This document shows positions 46,224-56,408 of a stretch of DNA of 57,092 nucleotides, one piece after another (the first letter of the stretch is position 1; the number at the start of each line of letters is the position of its first letter). The position numbers were made by a program, and so were the translations under genes. Below the pieces are notes generated by a model. The model saw only the letters and a list, made by a program, of their open reading frames with translations. It did not search any database and was not told the origin of the DNA. The DNA comes from Burkholderia sp. TSV86 (GTDB taxonomy: Bacteria > Pseudomonadota > Gammaproteobacteria > Burkholderiales > Burkholderiaceae), in the NCBI RefSeq assembly GCF_001522865.1, contig NZ_LOWB01000036.1, positions 1-57,092 on the forward strand, in the 5' to 3' direction.

Positions 46224-48005
46224 TTATTTTTGAGCAACGAGTTGCAGCGATTGTGCGTCCTGGCCCCACACGTGGATCGGCGTCGGCCACGGTGCGATCC
46301 AACTGCGAATCGGCACGGTGACGACATTCAGCAGATCGGACGTCAGCGCGCCGTTGGTGAAACTCAGCGCCAGGCCGCTGTAGCGGTTGATGATTCGATA
46401 ACCGCCCGCGGCGTCGCCGCCGATCTTCTGGAAATACCATTGCTGCTGCGGCGTGCCCGCGCTTGACGACAATACCGTCGGCGCGCCCCACATGCGCCCG
46501 GCATTGCCCGCGCCGACGCCGAGATACCGGCCGCCGATCTGCAGCGTGAAAAAGCCGTCCGCCGTGGGCGTGAGCGTCCATGCGCCGGCAGCGGCCGTCG
46601 GCAGATTGCCGGCTGGGTTGCCCGGATGCACGATGTAATACCGCTTCGGCTGCGACGTGGCCGTCACCCTCACCCCGTTCGCATTCGAGTAGTAGACCGG
46701 CACCGGATCAAAGAACTGCCAGCGCTGCACCGTCACGTCGATGTACTCGGCATTGGACTTCGAGCACGACACCACGCAATACACGCGGAAGGTGCTGCCG
46801 AGCGTGTCCGCCGAGGTTTTCGTCGCGCTGTCGGTGAACCAGCGGTACCACGACGAGCTGTTGTACGGCACGTAGCCCGCAAAGCGCCATTGCTGCGTGC
46901 TCAGGTCGTCCGACATATAGAATTTCAGCGTCCCCGCCTGCTTGTCCTCGGCGATCGCGATGTACTTCTGCATGTAGACGTTCCACGCGACGCTCATCAC
47001 CCGCATCGTGCCGTTCGTATAGCCCGCGCCCAGCAGATTGCCCGGCCCCGGCGGCGGCGGCACGAACGTCTGGCCGCCGGTGCGGTCGGCGCTCGGCCCG
47101 CCCAGCCAGCGCAGGTCGAGCGTCGGGCCGCTCACGTTCGATTCGAGCGCGCTGGACACCGGCGCGGCCGTGCACGGCGCGGCCGCCGACAGCGGATCGC
47201 AAGTCCAGTTCGTGCCGCTCACCTGCTGCCAGCGGCCGTTGTAGAACTTCTGCCACGACGACGGCGCCATCTTCTTGCTGATCGGCGCGCGCGCGACGTG
47301 CTCCCACATATGATCGTCGAAGCCCACCGGGTTGCCGTTCTGCCCGAGAATGCGGCTCGTGTAGAACAGGTAGAAGTAGCCCGACGCGTTGTCGACGAAC
47401 AGCCGCGGGTCGCCCGCGCCGTAGTAGTAGTACGGCGTATTCGGGTTGCCCTTGCCGTAAGGCGACGTGATGATCGGCTCTTGCAGCGTCCAGCTTGCGC
47501 CGCGGTCGGTCGAGATCGCATATGAGATCGCATCGACGCGCGGATTGTTGCCGAACAGCTCGTTGTGGACCACGCCGTACCAGTAGCTGGTATCCGGGTC
47601 CACCCATACGCCGATCAGATCGCAATAATCCGCCTGGCTGTATCCGGTCTGCGATTTGACGGGCGTGCCGAACAAATCAATGGCAACCGGATTTTTGTCA
47701 TTGCACAGCACGCGCGTATCGTATTGGGAATGCGCGGCCGACTCCGTTACCGAATCGGCATCCTGACCAATAAAAAACTTCCAGTAATGATTCGCCGGAT
47801 TATCGTCGTATTGAGAAAGCGAATTTCCGATAAAGAATGTTCCGTCGCGATCGATAAACAGCGAATTCGGACTGTCCGACACCGGGCTGGCCGCCGCCGG
47901 CGCGCTGGCACTGAACGTATAGGCACGGGCGGGCAAACCCGCCAGCGCGGCGCACAGCAGCGCTCCCTGGAAAATTCCGACAATTGGCCATCGAGTGCGT
48001 CGCAT
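46224..48005 (-). CDS. Secreted beta-propeller protein with C-terminal beta-trefoil domain
   Basis: A 593-residue exported protein. A cleavable signal peptide ends in ARA (residue 28). The N-terminal ~390 residues look like a five-bladed propeller of the glycoside-hydrolase GH43/68 kind (repeated aromatic strands FIDRDGTFFIGNSLSQYDD, SISTDRGASWTLQEPIITS-like, GDPRLFVDNASGYFYLFYTS), without a motif I can call catalytic. The last ~150 residues resemble a ricin-type beta-trefoil (QQQWYFQKIGGDAAGGYRIINRYSGLALS). It is divergent from cpdB. Upstream DNA is A+T-richer than the genes around it. Confidence 0.75.
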   Translation of the reverse strand: MRRTRWPIVGIFQGALLCAALAGLPARAYTFSASAPAAASPVSDSPNSLFIDRDGTFFIGNSLSQYDDNPANHYWKFFIGQDADSVTESAAHSQYDTRVLCNDKNPVAIDLFGTPVKSQTGYSQADYCDLIGVWVDPDTSYWYGVVHNELFGNNPRVDAISYAISTDRGASWTLQEPIITSPYGKGNPNTPYYYYGAGDPRLFVDNASGYFYLFYTSRILGQNGNPVGFDDHMWEHVARAPISKKMAPSSWQKFYNGRWQQVSGTNWTCDPLSAAAPCTAAPVSSALESNVSGPTLDLRWLGGPSADRTGGQTFVPPPPGPGNLLGAGYTNGTMRVMSVAWNVYMQKYIAIAEDKQAGTLKFYMSDDLSTQQWRFAGYVPYNSSSWYRWFTDSATKTSADTLGSTFRVYCVVSCSKSNAEYIDVTVQRWQFFDPVPVYYSNANGVRVTATSQPKRYYIVHPGNPAGNLPTAAAGAWTLTPTADGFFTLQIGGRYLGVGAGNAGRMWGAPTVLSSSAGTPQQQWYFQKIGGDAAGGYRIINRYSGLALSFTNGALTSDLLNVVTVPIRSWIAPWPTPIHVWGQDAQSLQLVAQK

Positions 48006-48482
48006 GTTTGTCTCTTTATATGGAATAAAATAATGATGCACGCGCCATGTTTTTGCCGCATGCCGAAAAGAACGGAATTTCAAACATTCCCCCATCCGAA
48101 ATCCACCCTATTTATCGAAATTCCGGATACTCAATCATATCCGGACGACATATCCGCACAAGTCATTTAACCGGATTTGAATATTGAGATATTCGACATT
48201 CACTCATGCCGATTAATCACCTAGTATCAGCCGGCGCAATTGAATCGCGACAGGAATGAAGCTTGGTCTGCGCGGCGAACGGCAGCCGCGCGGCGCGCCT
48301 GCCGCGCCACACCGCCGCCGGCCGCCAGGCCATGCCCCGTGCCACCTCCCCACCTTCCGGAAGACCTTCCCCGCGCTTTCATTTTTTATTCACATATCCT
48401 TTCGATACTCTCATCCGCCGGAGCACTCCCGCTGCACTCACGCCGCACCCTCGACAAAACGAAACCCGAACAGGACCCTTCC
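48006..48482. other. 477-bp A+T-richer divergent upstream region
   Basis: It lies between the secreted propeller gene (minus) and cpdB (plus). A 6-4-6 dyad GAATATTGAGATATTC is at 48179-48194, and several CCGGA/ATCCGG motifs at 48120-48180. The base composition is lower in G+C than the genes beside it. No gene is supported. Confidence 0.5.
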
Positions 48483-50528
48483 ATGCGCTTGCCCTCGCGC
48501 CTTCGCCGGCGGCTGAACGCCGCCACTCTTGCCGCATGCGCCGCGCTCGTCGCCGGCTGCAACGACGACGATTCGACACCCCCGCCAACGCCCGCCGGCA
48601 CCAAAGCGACGCTCGCCGTGCTAGAGACCACGGATCTGCATACGAACGTGCTGTCGTATGACTATTTCAAACTCGCGGCGGATAATTCGCTCGGCTTCGA
48701 GCGCGTCGCGACGCTGATCGCGCAGGCGCGCGCGCAGTACCCGAACACGCTGCTCCTCGATAACGGCGACACGATCCAAGGCACCGCGCTCGCCGACTAC
48801 CAGGCGCTCGTCAAACCCGTGTCGTGCAGCGAAACGCTCGCGATCTACAAGGTGATGAACGCCGCGAAATTCGACGGCGGCGGGATCGGCAATCACGAGT
48901 TCAACTACGGGCTGCCGTATCTATCCCAGGTAACAGGCAATACGTTCGACATCGCGGGCATGCCCGCGCCCGCGCAACAGCAAAAATGCGCCGGGCCGGC
49001 CTTTCCCCAGGTGCTCGCGAACGTGATCAGCGCGAAAACCGGCGCGCCGCTCTTCAAGCCTTACGAAATTCTGACAAAAACCGTCGCCGCAACCGCGCCC
49101 GACGGCAGCAAGGTCACCGCCGCCGTGAAAATCGGCATCATCGGTTTCACGCCGCCGACGATCATGAGCTGGGACAAGCGCTGGCTCGAAGGCAAGGTCT
49201 ACACGACGGGCCTGAAGGAGGCGGCCGAGAAATACATCCCCGAAATGCGCGCGAAAGGCGCGGATCTGATCGTCGCGGTCTCGCATGGCGGCCTCGACAA
49301 TTCGGCCTACTCGCCGATGATGGAAAACGGAAGCTGGTGGCTGTCGACGGTGCCCGGCATCGATGCGATGCTGATCGGCCACTCGCACCAGGTGTTTCCG
49401 GACGCGAACAGTACCATCGCGCAGTTCAACTTGCCGGGCGTCGATAAGGTCAAGGGCACCGTCAATGGCGTGCCGACCGTGATGGCCAACTACTGGGGCA
49501 AGCATCTGGGCGTGATCAAGCTCAGCCTCGCGTATGACGGCAAGCAATGGAGCGTCGACAAATCGCAAACGATCGTCGAAGCGCGCCCGATTCAGAACGC
49601 CGACAAGAGCTATGTCGCGGCCGATCCTTCGGTGGCCGCGGCGATCGCGGCCGAGCATCAAGCGACGATCGACTACGTGAAGACGCCGATCGGCAGCACC
49701 GATTACCGGATGACCACGTACTTCGCCGATGTCGGCGATCCCGGCGCGATTCAGATCGTCAACGACGCGCAGGCCGACTATGTCGCGAGCTACGTGCAGG
49801 CGAATCTGCCGCAATACGCGTCGCTGCCGGTGCTGTCGGTGAGCGCGCCGTTCAAGAGCGGCTTCGGCGGCGGCACCGATTTCACCGACGTCTCGGCAGG
49901 CCCGCTCGCGATCAACAACGCGGCCGATCTCTATCTCTATCCGAACACTATCTACGCGGTGAAGGTCAGCGGCGCGGACATCCGCAACTGGCTCGAAACC
50001 GCCGCGAAGCGCTTCAATACGATCGATCCGACGAAGCCGACCGTGCAGAAGCTCGTCAGCACGTTTCCCGGCTATAACTTCGACATGTTCACGTCCGCCG
50101 ATCTGCGCTACGAGATCGACGTCACGCAGCCGACCGGCAGCCGGATCAAGAACCTCACGTACAAGGGCGCGCCGCTCGACGCGAACGCGCAGTTCATCGT
50201 CGCGACCAATAACTACCGCGCAAGCGGCAGCGGCAACTTCCCTGGGCTCGACGGCAGCAAGACGATCTTCGCGTCGCCGGATGCGAACCGCGACGTGCTG
50301 ATCGCCTACGTGAAAAAGCGCGGCAAGCTCACGCGCGCGAACGACGGCGCGCAGCGAAGCTGGCGCTTCACGAAACTCGCCAGCTCGGTTGCGCACGTGC
50401 AGTTCGCCTCCGCGCCGAACCGCCTCGCCGACGCAGGCGCGGCGGGCTTGACGGGGATCACGCAAGTCTCGGCCGACGACGGTTCCGGCAAGGGCCTCGC
50501 GACCTACGAGATCGATCTCACGCAATGA
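48483..50528 (+). CDS. cpdB: 2',3'-cyclic-nucleotide 2'-phosphodiesterase/3'-nucleotidase (CpdB-type lipoprotein)
   Basis: A 681-residue exported metallophosphoesterase that releases nucleosides and phosphate from external nucleotides. The lipobox ALVAGC puts Cys26 at the mature end, unlike soluble E. coli CpdB. Metal motifs are ETTDLHTNV, DNGDTIQG, GNHEFNYG, AVSHGG and GHSHQVF. The 5'-nucleotidase C-terminal substrate domain follows. Length exceeds E. coli CpdB modestly. The start at 48483 sits behind a weak site. Next gene overlaps nothing; it is 20 bases downstream. Confidence 0.9.
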   Translation: MRLPSRLRRRLNAATLAACAALVAGCNDDDSTPPPTPAGTKATLAVLETTDLHTNVLSYDYFKLAADNSLGFERVATLIAQARAQYPNTLLLDNGDTIQGTALADYQALVKPVSCSETLAIYKVMNAAKFDGGGIGNHEFNYGLPYLSQVTGNTFDIAGMPAPAQQQKCAGPAFPQVLANVISAKTGAPLFKPYEILTKTVAATAPDGSKVTAAVKIGIIGFTPPTIMSWDKRWLEGKVYTTGLKEAAEKYIPEMRAKGADLIVAVSHGGLDNSAYSPMMENGSWWLSTVPGIDAMLIGHSHQVFPDANSTIAQFNLPGVDKVKGTVNGVPTVMANYWGKHLGVIKLSLAYDGKQWSVDKSQTIVEARPIQNADKSYVAADPSVAAAIAAEHQATIDYVKTPIGSTDYRMTTYFADVGDPGAIQIVNDAQADYVASYVQANLPQYASLPVLSVSAPFKSGFGGGTDFTDVSAGPLAINNAADLYLYPNTIYAVKVSGADIRNWLETAAKRFNTIDPTKPTVQKLVSTFPGYNFDMFTSADLRYEIDVTQPTGSRIKNLTYKGAPLDANAQFIVATNNYRASGSGNFPGLDGSKTIFASPDANRDVLIAYVKKRGKLTRANDGAQRSWRFTKLASSVAHVQFASAPNRLADAGAAGLTGITQVSADDGSGKGLATYEIDLTQ

Positions 50529-50547
50529 CGAAAGCGGAGTGCCGACG

Positions 50548-51657
50548 ATGAATACCTTCCGGAAACCGCTTGCCGCGTGCGATGAAGGCCAACCTCATGC
50601 GCACGGGCGTCGCGACGGCGGTATCGAGCAGGCCCGCTCGCCTCGTGCGTCCGAGCGCCGTGCGAGCGAACGTCGAGGCGATGCGCATCGCGCCTGCGGG
50701 TTGCTCGACTGCGGCGCACCATGCGCCGATGTGCCGCCGCGCACCGCCGCGGCTGCCGGCAATGGGCGCGACGCCCGCGCCGCTTCGCACGGCGCCCGCT
50801 CGCCCGGCCCGCTGCTGCGCGCGTTGCGCGCGACGCTGTCGCCCGTCGGCATGCTCGCCGTCGCAGCGGCGCTCGCGGCGGCCGTTGCCGCCACCGGCCG
50901 GCTCGAAAGCCTCGTGCATCACACACCGGCGGCCACCCGCGCACAGCTCGACGAATGGCGCGCGATGGTCGAGCAGGCCGCCGAGCCGCACGCGCTGAGC
51001 AAGCTGCGCGCGCTCGCGCGCGATGGCGATGTCGATGCGCAGACCGCGCTCGGCATCGCGCTGATCGGCTCGCGCGAAGCCGGGCTGCGCAACGAAGGCC
51101 TGCGCTGGCTCGAAACGGCTGCGCAAGCAGCGCCCGCCGCCGGCACAGCCGGCGCAGGTGACGACGGCCACCGCAGCTCCAGCCGCATGAATGGCGCGCG
51201 CGCCGCGCGTCTCGCACTGGGCAAGGCGTGGCTGCTCGGCACGGGCGGCGGCGAGCGCGACTATCCGCGCGCGCTCGCGACGCTGCGCCCGCTCGCCGAC
51301 GCGGGCGATCCGGGCGCCGCGTACTACGTCGGGCTGATGTATCGCAGCGGCTACGGCACGCCGGCCGATCCGGCCGAAGCGGCCCGCTGGTTCGAGCTGG
51401 CCGCGCGCCATGACGTGCCGGCCGCGCAATTCATGCTGGCCAACGCGTATCGAGACGGCAGCGGCGTGCGTCGCGACGAAGCGCGCGCGCTCGCGCTGTA
51501 TCGGCAAGCCGCCGACCGCGAACTGCCGGAAGCGGTGCAAACGCTTGCGATCGCGTACCGCAACGGCGAACTCGGCCTGCCGCGCGACGCCGACGCGTTC
51601 CATGCGCAATGGATCGAAGCCGCACACGCGCTCAAGCATCCGAGCATCGCACCTTGA
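50548..51657 (+). CDS. Sel1-repeat protein, membrane-anchored
   Basis: A 369-residue protein. The first ~90 residues are Arg/Ala-rich and look unfolded. A transmembrane segment lies at about 99-117 (PVGMLAVAAALAAAVAATG). Four or so Sel1-like helical repeats follow, recognisable by A..LG..Y..G.G...D...A..WY..AA patterns (YYVGLMYRSGYGTPADPAEAARWFELAA, then FMLANAYRDGSGVRRDEARALALYRQAA). Sel1 repeats mediate protein contacts; partner unknown. The start at 50548 has GCGGAGT upstream; GTG at 50539 is possible. 20 bases follow cpdB, so it may be co-transcribed. Confidence 0.78.
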   Translation: MNTFRKPLAACDEGQPHAHGRRDGGIEQARSPRASERRASERRGDAHRACGLLDCGAPCADVPPRTAAAAGNGRDARAASHGARSPGPLLRALRATLSPVGMLAVAAALAAAVAATGRLESLVHHTPAATRAQLDEWRAMVEQAAEPHALSKLRALARDGDVDAQTALGIALIGSREAGLRNEGLRWLETAAQAAPAAGTAGAGDDGHRSSSRMNGARAARLALGKAWLLGTGGGERDYPRALATLRPLADAGDPGAAYYVGLMYRSGYGTPADPAEAARWFELAARHDVPAAQFMLANAYRDGSGVRRDEARALALYRQAADRELPEAVQTLAIAYRNGELGLPRDADAFHAQWIEAAHALKHPSIAP

Positions 51658-51660
51658 TTG

Positions 51661-51689
51661 GCGATCGATCCCGGCGGGGGATCGATCGC
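51661..51689. terminator. 12-bp stem-loop between convergent genes
   Basis: GCGATCGATCCC (51661-51672) pairs with GGGATCGATCGC (51678-51689), 5-base loop. It follows the Sel1 gene stop by three bases, and the GH20 gene ends 80 bases on from the other side. T-runs are lacking, so it may stop transcription only weakly. Confidence 0.5.
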
Positions 51690-51771
51690 TTCATCGCACG
51701 CCTGTGCCGATGCCGTTATCAATGCCTGTGCCAATACCCTACCCGCGCGTGACCCGTGCTTTGCCGGCAGC

Positions 51772-53418
51772 TCAAGCCGGCGGATTCAACGCACCGGTCA
51801 ACTGCGTCACGCCGGGGCCGTAACCCAATACCGGCACGTTCGCGCCGACCGCCGAATAAGGCACGACTGCGCCGGACGCGTCGCGCTGCTGGCCCGTCCA
51901 GTAGATTTGTCCGGCGGCGGGAATCGCGTTCTTCAACAGCGCGTGAATGTCGGTTTCATAGGTGTACGTCTTCGACGCGCCATTGTCGTTCCACACGCAA
52001 ATCTGTCCTCCGATCGGCGGATATTGCGTGGAGCCCGTCTGCGGCTTCGCATTCCATTGCGTATAGACCGTGTTGCCGGACAAGCCGTTCGGATTGAAGT
52101 AGCTCGGGCCATACGCAACGATGTACCAGTCTCCGTATGAATCCGTCCAGTCGTAGCCGTATTGCTTGTAATTGAGCGATGCTTCGGCGCCCCAATTGAT
52201 CCAGCGCTGTATCCACACCGTCTTGTCGAGCCCGGCGCTCAATTGCGGGTTGGCTCCGGCAATATAGTTCTGGTCTCCCCACGCTTGCACCGTCTTGCCC
52301 CGCTTCTTCAGGAAAGCGCTGAGACCGTTCAAATAAGGCACGATTTGAGCGGGCGTGAAGCCGCTGACCTCATCGCCGCCGATGTGAATCCGGCTCGACT
52401 TGAACCACGGCAGGAACTGGCTGAAAACGGATTCGACATACGGCAGCGTTCCCGGCTTGGTCGGATCCAGAAAGCCGGCCGCGTCGGCCAGATCGGGCCG
52501 CGCCTTGCCGAACGCCTGCGAATGGCCGGGCGTATCGAACTCCGGCACGATCGTGATGCCGTGCGCGCTCGCCACGGCCTCCAACTCAGCCCAGTCTTGC
52601 TCGGTGTAATACAGGCCGTCGTCGGATACCGGCCCGTTGAAGGCCGGATCGCTGCTCTTGAGCCGAAACGACGCGACGATGTTGCCGTTCGCATCCGTCG
52701 CGAAATCATTCAGATGCAGATGCAATGTATTCAGCTTGTACCAGCTCATGAATTTCATGTACTGCATCAGAAACGTCTTCGTCGCGAACTTGCGCGCAAC
52801 GTCAAACATGATCGAACGCTCCCGATAGCGGGGATAGTCGAGCGCGTAGCCTTTCGCGATAAGTGAATGCGTGCCTGCGGGCTTGCCGTCCAGCGTCAGC
52901 ATTTGCAACAGCGTGCGCGTCGCGTAGAACGCGCCGTTCAGCGTGTTCGCGCGCAACACGGCGCTTTGCTCCGCATAGAACGTATTGCCCTCGTTGCCGA
53001 TCGTGCCCGCGGCGGCGCCGCACGGCGACAAGCTCAGCGCGACATCGCCCGGCTTCACCACACCTGCGCGCACGACGGGCAGACGCATGCCCGTGACCTG
53101 CTGCAAATCCTCGGCAAACTTGCTTGCGAGCGGCGACAACGCGGCGTTGTCGATAACGATCCTGCTGCGCGACGTCAGCGAAAACGTGCCGACCCCGCCC
53201 TTCCAGGTTTGCAGCGTCGGCACGATCGCCGGCGCGGGATTCGTGCCGGTGATCGCGCCCGACCACTCGCCCCGCGCGCATGCGAGCGTCTTCGGCCCCG
53301 CGCCGGCATTTGCCGAAGCCGTCGCCGCGAACGCCGAAATGCCATCTGCGCACAACATCGCCGTATACCCTATGCATCCCAGAATCGCGAACTTCAGCCG
53401 CTTATTGTTCATCGTCAT
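51772..53418 (-). CDS. Beta-N-acetylhexosaminidase (GH20)
   Basis: A 548-residue exported glycoside hydrolase of family 20, cleaving terminal GlcNAc/GalNAc from chitin oligomers or glycans. The signal peptide ends near residue 31 (FAATASA). The N-terminal GH20b-like domain precedes the barrel, with RSIMFDVAR at 201-209, HLHLND at about 233-238 and the catalytic Asp349-Glu350 of HIGGDEV. The start at 53418 or, with better spacing from GGAGA, the ATG at 53412. Codon use is somewhat less G+C-biased than the genes left of it (impression). Convergent with the Sel1 gene. Confidence 0.93.
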   Translation of the reverse strand: MTMNNKRLKFAILGCIGYTAMLCADGISAFAATASANAGAGPKTLACARGEWSGAITGTNPAPAIVPTLQTWKGGVGTFSLTSRSRIVIDNAALSPLASKFAEDLQQVTGMRLPVVRAGVVKPGDVALSLSPCGAAAGTIGNEGNTFYAEQSAVLRANTLNGAFYATRTLLQMLTLDGKPAGTHSLIAKGYALDYPRYRERSIMFDVARKFATKTFLMQYMKFMSWYKLNTLHLHLNDFATDANGNIVASFRLKSSDPAFNGPVSDDGLYYTEQDWAELEAVASAHGITIVPEFDTPGHSQAFGKARPDLADAAGFLDPTKPGTLPYVESVFSQFLPWFKSSRIHIGGDEVSGFTPAQIVPYLNGLSAFLKKRGKTVQAWGDQNYIAGANPQLSAGLDKTVWIQRWINWGAEASLNYKQYGYDWTDSYGDWYIVAYGPSYFNPNGLSGNTVYTQWNAKPQTGSTQYPPIGGQICVWNDNGASKTYTYETDIHALLKNAIPAAGQIYWTGQQRDASGAVVPYSAVGANVPVLGYGPGVTQLTGALNPPA

Positions 53419-53849
53419 TCTCTCCGTTTAGACACTGCGTTTCCCATCGAGCCGCCTCGACGGGCTCTGCCTCCATTCCATCGGGCACAGCGCGGCGCCA
53501 AACGGAACTCAGACAATTCCATTCATTAGGAAATCAAACTATTGGCCCAGGGCTGCGGGCTTCGTTGCGTCGCCGGCACCTGCCGCCGCCGGCGATCGTC
53601 GCCTGCCGGTTTGCAACACGGCCGGCTCACACGCATTGCTTCCTGAATAGATCCAATTTAATACCAATTAAGATCCAATCTAATATCCTTTGAGCCACCC
53701 GGATATACCGGGTAAACCCAGGGCGGCGGCGTCGGCCGATCAAGCCGTTCGTCGCCGCGAACGCCCGCGATCGGCGCGAACGAGGCCCTTGCCGGGTTGC
53801 GCTCCTATAATGCGCATCGCGCCACCCGACATTCGCTCGCATCTGCCTC
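53419..53849. other. 431-bp A+T-richer gap between GH20 and birA
   Basis: An imperfect direct repeat AGATCCAATTTAATA / AGATCCAATCTAATA starts at 53649 and 53671 (period 22, about two helical turns). ACCCGGATATACCGGGT (53697-53713) is a 6-5-6 dyad. Both fit operator sites for the divergent genes. No gene is supported. Confidence 0.5.
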
Positions 53850-54875
53850 ATGAATGCCCACTCGTATCCGCCCATGCCCGCAAACGACCGCCCTATCATC
53901 GATTACGCACGCGTGCGCGCGCGCCTTTGCACGGCGGCCAGCGGCTGGCCCATCGACATCGTCGATAGCACCGGCTCGACCAATGCCGATCTCGCCGCTC
54001 ATCTGAAAACGTTGCGCCGCGACCGCGACGCGCTCGCCACGCCGCTCGTGCGCGTCGCCTACGAGCAGACCGCGGGGCGCGGGCGTCAAGGCCGGCCCTG
54101 GTTCGCACGGCCGGGCGACGCGCTGCTGTGCTCGGTCGCGTGCGTGCTGCCGCGGCCGGTTGGGGAACTGGCGGGATTGAGCATCGCGCTCGGCGTGGCG
54201 CTCGCGCAAGGGCTCGCCGATGCAACTGCCGGCGATCTTGCCGCCCCCCCGTTCGCGACATCGGCAACAGCAGCCGCGGCGAGATCCGCCGAAACGGCCG
54301 AAGCACCGGCTGAAACAAGCGCGGCCACCTGCCGAATCGCAGTCAAATGGCCGAACGATCTGCTCATCGCGACGACGCACGGCAGCGCGACAGCCATCGC
54401 CGGCAAGCTCGGCGGCATTCTGATCGAAACCGTCTGGAACACGAGCGATGCGACCGCGGTCGTCATCGGTTTCGGCATCAACGTTCATGCAGCCGAAACC
54501 GCCGCAGCCGAAATCGCGGCGCTACGCGAGCGCAGTGCCGTCCCCGCCAGCAGCCTGCCGCCCGTGCCGCTCGCCAGCATCTGGCCGCAGGCCAACCTCG
54601 CCGATACACTCGCCGCCGCCCTCGACGCGCTCGCCATCGCGCTGCCGGCATTCGCCGCCAGTGGCCTCGCGCCGTTCCGCGAGCGCTGGAACGCGCTGCA
54701 CGCTTACGCTGGCCGCGACGTCGCGCTGCTCGAGCACGGCGTCGAAATCGCGCGCGGCGTCGCGCGCGGCATCGATGCAAGCGGCCAGTTGCTGCTCGAT
54801 ACCCCGGCTGGCCAACAAGCGATCGCGGCGGGCGACGTATCGCTGCGCGAAGCGAGGCCGGGAGCAGCGCAATGA
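53850..54875 (+). CDS. birA: Biotin-[acetyl-CoA-carboxylase] ligase
   Basis: A 341-residue biotin protein ligase. The ATP/biotin site is GRGRQGRPW, with KWPNDLLI and GFGINVH downstream. It lacks the N-terminal helix-turn-helix of E. coli BirA, so it does not repress biotin genes. An Ala/Thr/Pro-rich insertion of ~30 residues ([20 protein letters not shown]) separates two conserved strands before KWPND. ATGA overlap links it to coaX. Confidence 0.93.
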   Translation: MNAHSYPPMPANDRPIIDYARVRARLCTAASGWPIDIVDSTGSTNADLAAHLKTLRRDRDALATPLVRVAYEQTAGRGRQGRPWFARPGDALLCSVACVLPRPVGELAGLSIALGVALAQGLADATAGDLAAPPFATSATAAAARSAETAEAPAETSAATCRIAVKWPNDLLIATTHGSATAIAGKLGGILIETVWNTSDATAVVIGFGINVHAAETAAAEIAALRERSAVPASSLPPVPLASIWPQANLADTLAAALDALAIALPAFAASGLAPFRERWNALHAYAGRDVALLEHGVEIARGVARGIDASGQLLLDTPAGQQAIAAGDVSLREARPGAAQ

Positions 54876-55651
54876 GCGGCGTATGCTTGCTGATCGATGC
54901 CGGCAACAGCCGGATCAAATGGGCGCTCGCCGACACCGGGCGCCACTTCGTCGCCCAAGGCGCGTTCGACCACGCGGGCGACGCGCCTGACTGGTCGGCC
55001 TTACCCGCGCCGCGCGGCGCGTGGATTTCGAACGTCGCGGGCAGCGCCGTAGCGGCGCGCATCGACACCCTGATCGATACGCACTGGCCCGCGCTGCCGC
55101 GCACCGTGATCCGTGCAAGTGCCGCCCAATGCGGCGTGACGAACGGCTACGCGCAGCCCGCGCAGCTCGGCAGCGATCGATGGGCGGGCCTCATCGGCGC
55201 GCACGCGGCGTTTCCGGGCGAGCATCTGCTGATCGCCACGTTCGGCACCGCGACGACGCTCGAAGCACTGCGCGCCGACGGCCATTTCGCGGGCGGCCTG
55301 ATTGCGCCGGGCTGGGCGCTGATGATGCGCTCGCTCGGCATGCACACCGCCCAACTGCCGACGCTTTCGGTCGACACGGCAACGCGCCTCGTCGACGAGC
55401 ATGCAACGCACGGCACGCCCGCGCCGTTCGCGATCGATACGCCGCACGCGCTGGCCGTCGGCTGCCTGAGCGCGCAGGCGGGCCTCATCGAGCGCGCATG
55501 GCGCGATCTCGAACATCGATGGCAGGCAAACGTGCGGCTCGTGCTGTCGGGAGGCGCCGCCGATGCGATCGTGCGCGCGCTGAACGTCGCGCACACGCGC
55601 CACGACACGCTCGTCCTGTCGGGGCTCGCGCTCATCGCGCATTCGGCGTGA
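54872..55651 (+). CDS. coaX: Type III pantothenate kinase
   Basis: A 259-residue CoaX, the first step of CoA synthesis, and not inhibited by CoA in this family. The phosphate loop is [36 protein letters not shown] and [15 protein letters not shown] are the substrate/metal motifs. Its ATG overlaps the birA stop, so translation is coupled. Confidence 0.95.
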   Translation: MSGVCLLIDAGNSRIKWALADTGRHFVAQGAFDHAGDAPDWSALPAPRGAWISNVAGSAVAARIDTLIDTHWPALPRTVIRASAAQCGVTNGYAQPAQLGSDRWAGLIGAHAAFPGEHLLIATFGTATTLEALRADGHFAGGLIAPGWALMMRSLGMHTAQLPTLSVDTATRLVDEHATHGTPAPFAIDTPHALAVGCLSAQAGLIERAWRDLEHRWQANVRLVLSGGAADAIVRALNVAHTRHDTLVLSGLALIAHSA

Positions 55652-55700
55652 TGCACGCGATGCATCGCCGATAGCGCACTCACCCTTCGGAGAATTGACG

Positions 55701-56051
55701 ATGTTGCGATGGCTGCTCTGCGTGCTCTTTCTCGCCAACATGCTGGCATTCATCGTGGTTCGCGGCGTATTCGGCCCGCTGCCGGCCGCTGGCCCGCTCG
55801 AACCAGGGCATGCGCGGCAGCAGGTGCGCCCGGATGCGCTGCGCGTCACGCCGCTGTCGCAGCCGACCGATCAGCCGATCGTCGGCGGGCCGATCGCGAC
55901 GCCACCGCTCGAAATCGCGCCGCTCGCCGCGCCCGCCCATGCAGCACCGGCATCCACATCGATCGATACCCATGCGCGCGCCGCGCCAGCACCAGCGTCC
56001 GCGGCAACCAACGCCGGGGCCAGCCAAGCGGATCACGCGGCCGCGCGATGA
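55701..56051 (+). CDS. Small single-pass membrane protein, unknown function
   Basis: A 116-residue protein. One N-terminal hydrophobic segment (MLRWLLCVLFLANMLAFIVV) anchors it, and the rest is Pro/Ala-rich and low-complexity. No domain is recognised. It follows coaX by about 50 bases with CGGAGAA upstream of the ATG at 55701; a TTG two codons earlier is possible. Position suggests co-transcription with birA-coaX. Confidence 0.6.
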   Translation: MLRWLLCVLFLANMLAFIVVRGVFGPLPAAGPLEPGHARQQVRPDALRVTPLSQPTDQPIVGGPIATPPLEIAPLAAPAHAAPASTSIDTHARAAPAPASAATNAGASQADHAAAR

Positions 56052-56408
56052 TGCGTCCGCGAATCCGATCGTTTGCAGCTCGGCCGATCGAGCCGATGGC
56101 GTTTGACTTGCGGGTTTGGGACGTCTGCTCGGCTTGCGGCTGCGTCGTTGCCGCCTATGAAGAAGAAAGGAGGGATGGCGCGACGTGCGTGCGCACGTCG
56201 GAACCGATGGAATTGGAACGGCAAAACGGTCCCGCACGATACCCGCACACGACCTCGCGAATGCGGAACGCAACGGCTGCACCACCGTCGCGCGTTCTCC
56301 ATGCGCTGGATCGACGTGCCGCAAGCGCGGCCGGACGCCGGACAGAACCTGTGCTTTAACGCGGCAGCCTCGGCAATTCGCTTTGAAAAACCGCGGCCTC
56401 GCGCAGTG
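56052..56408. other. 357-bp gap between the small membrane protein and rfaE2
   Basis: The two neighbours are convergent. No hairpin with a T-run or gene is convincing. Open frames extending here continue from 56409 onward on the wrong strand. Confidence 0.4.
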
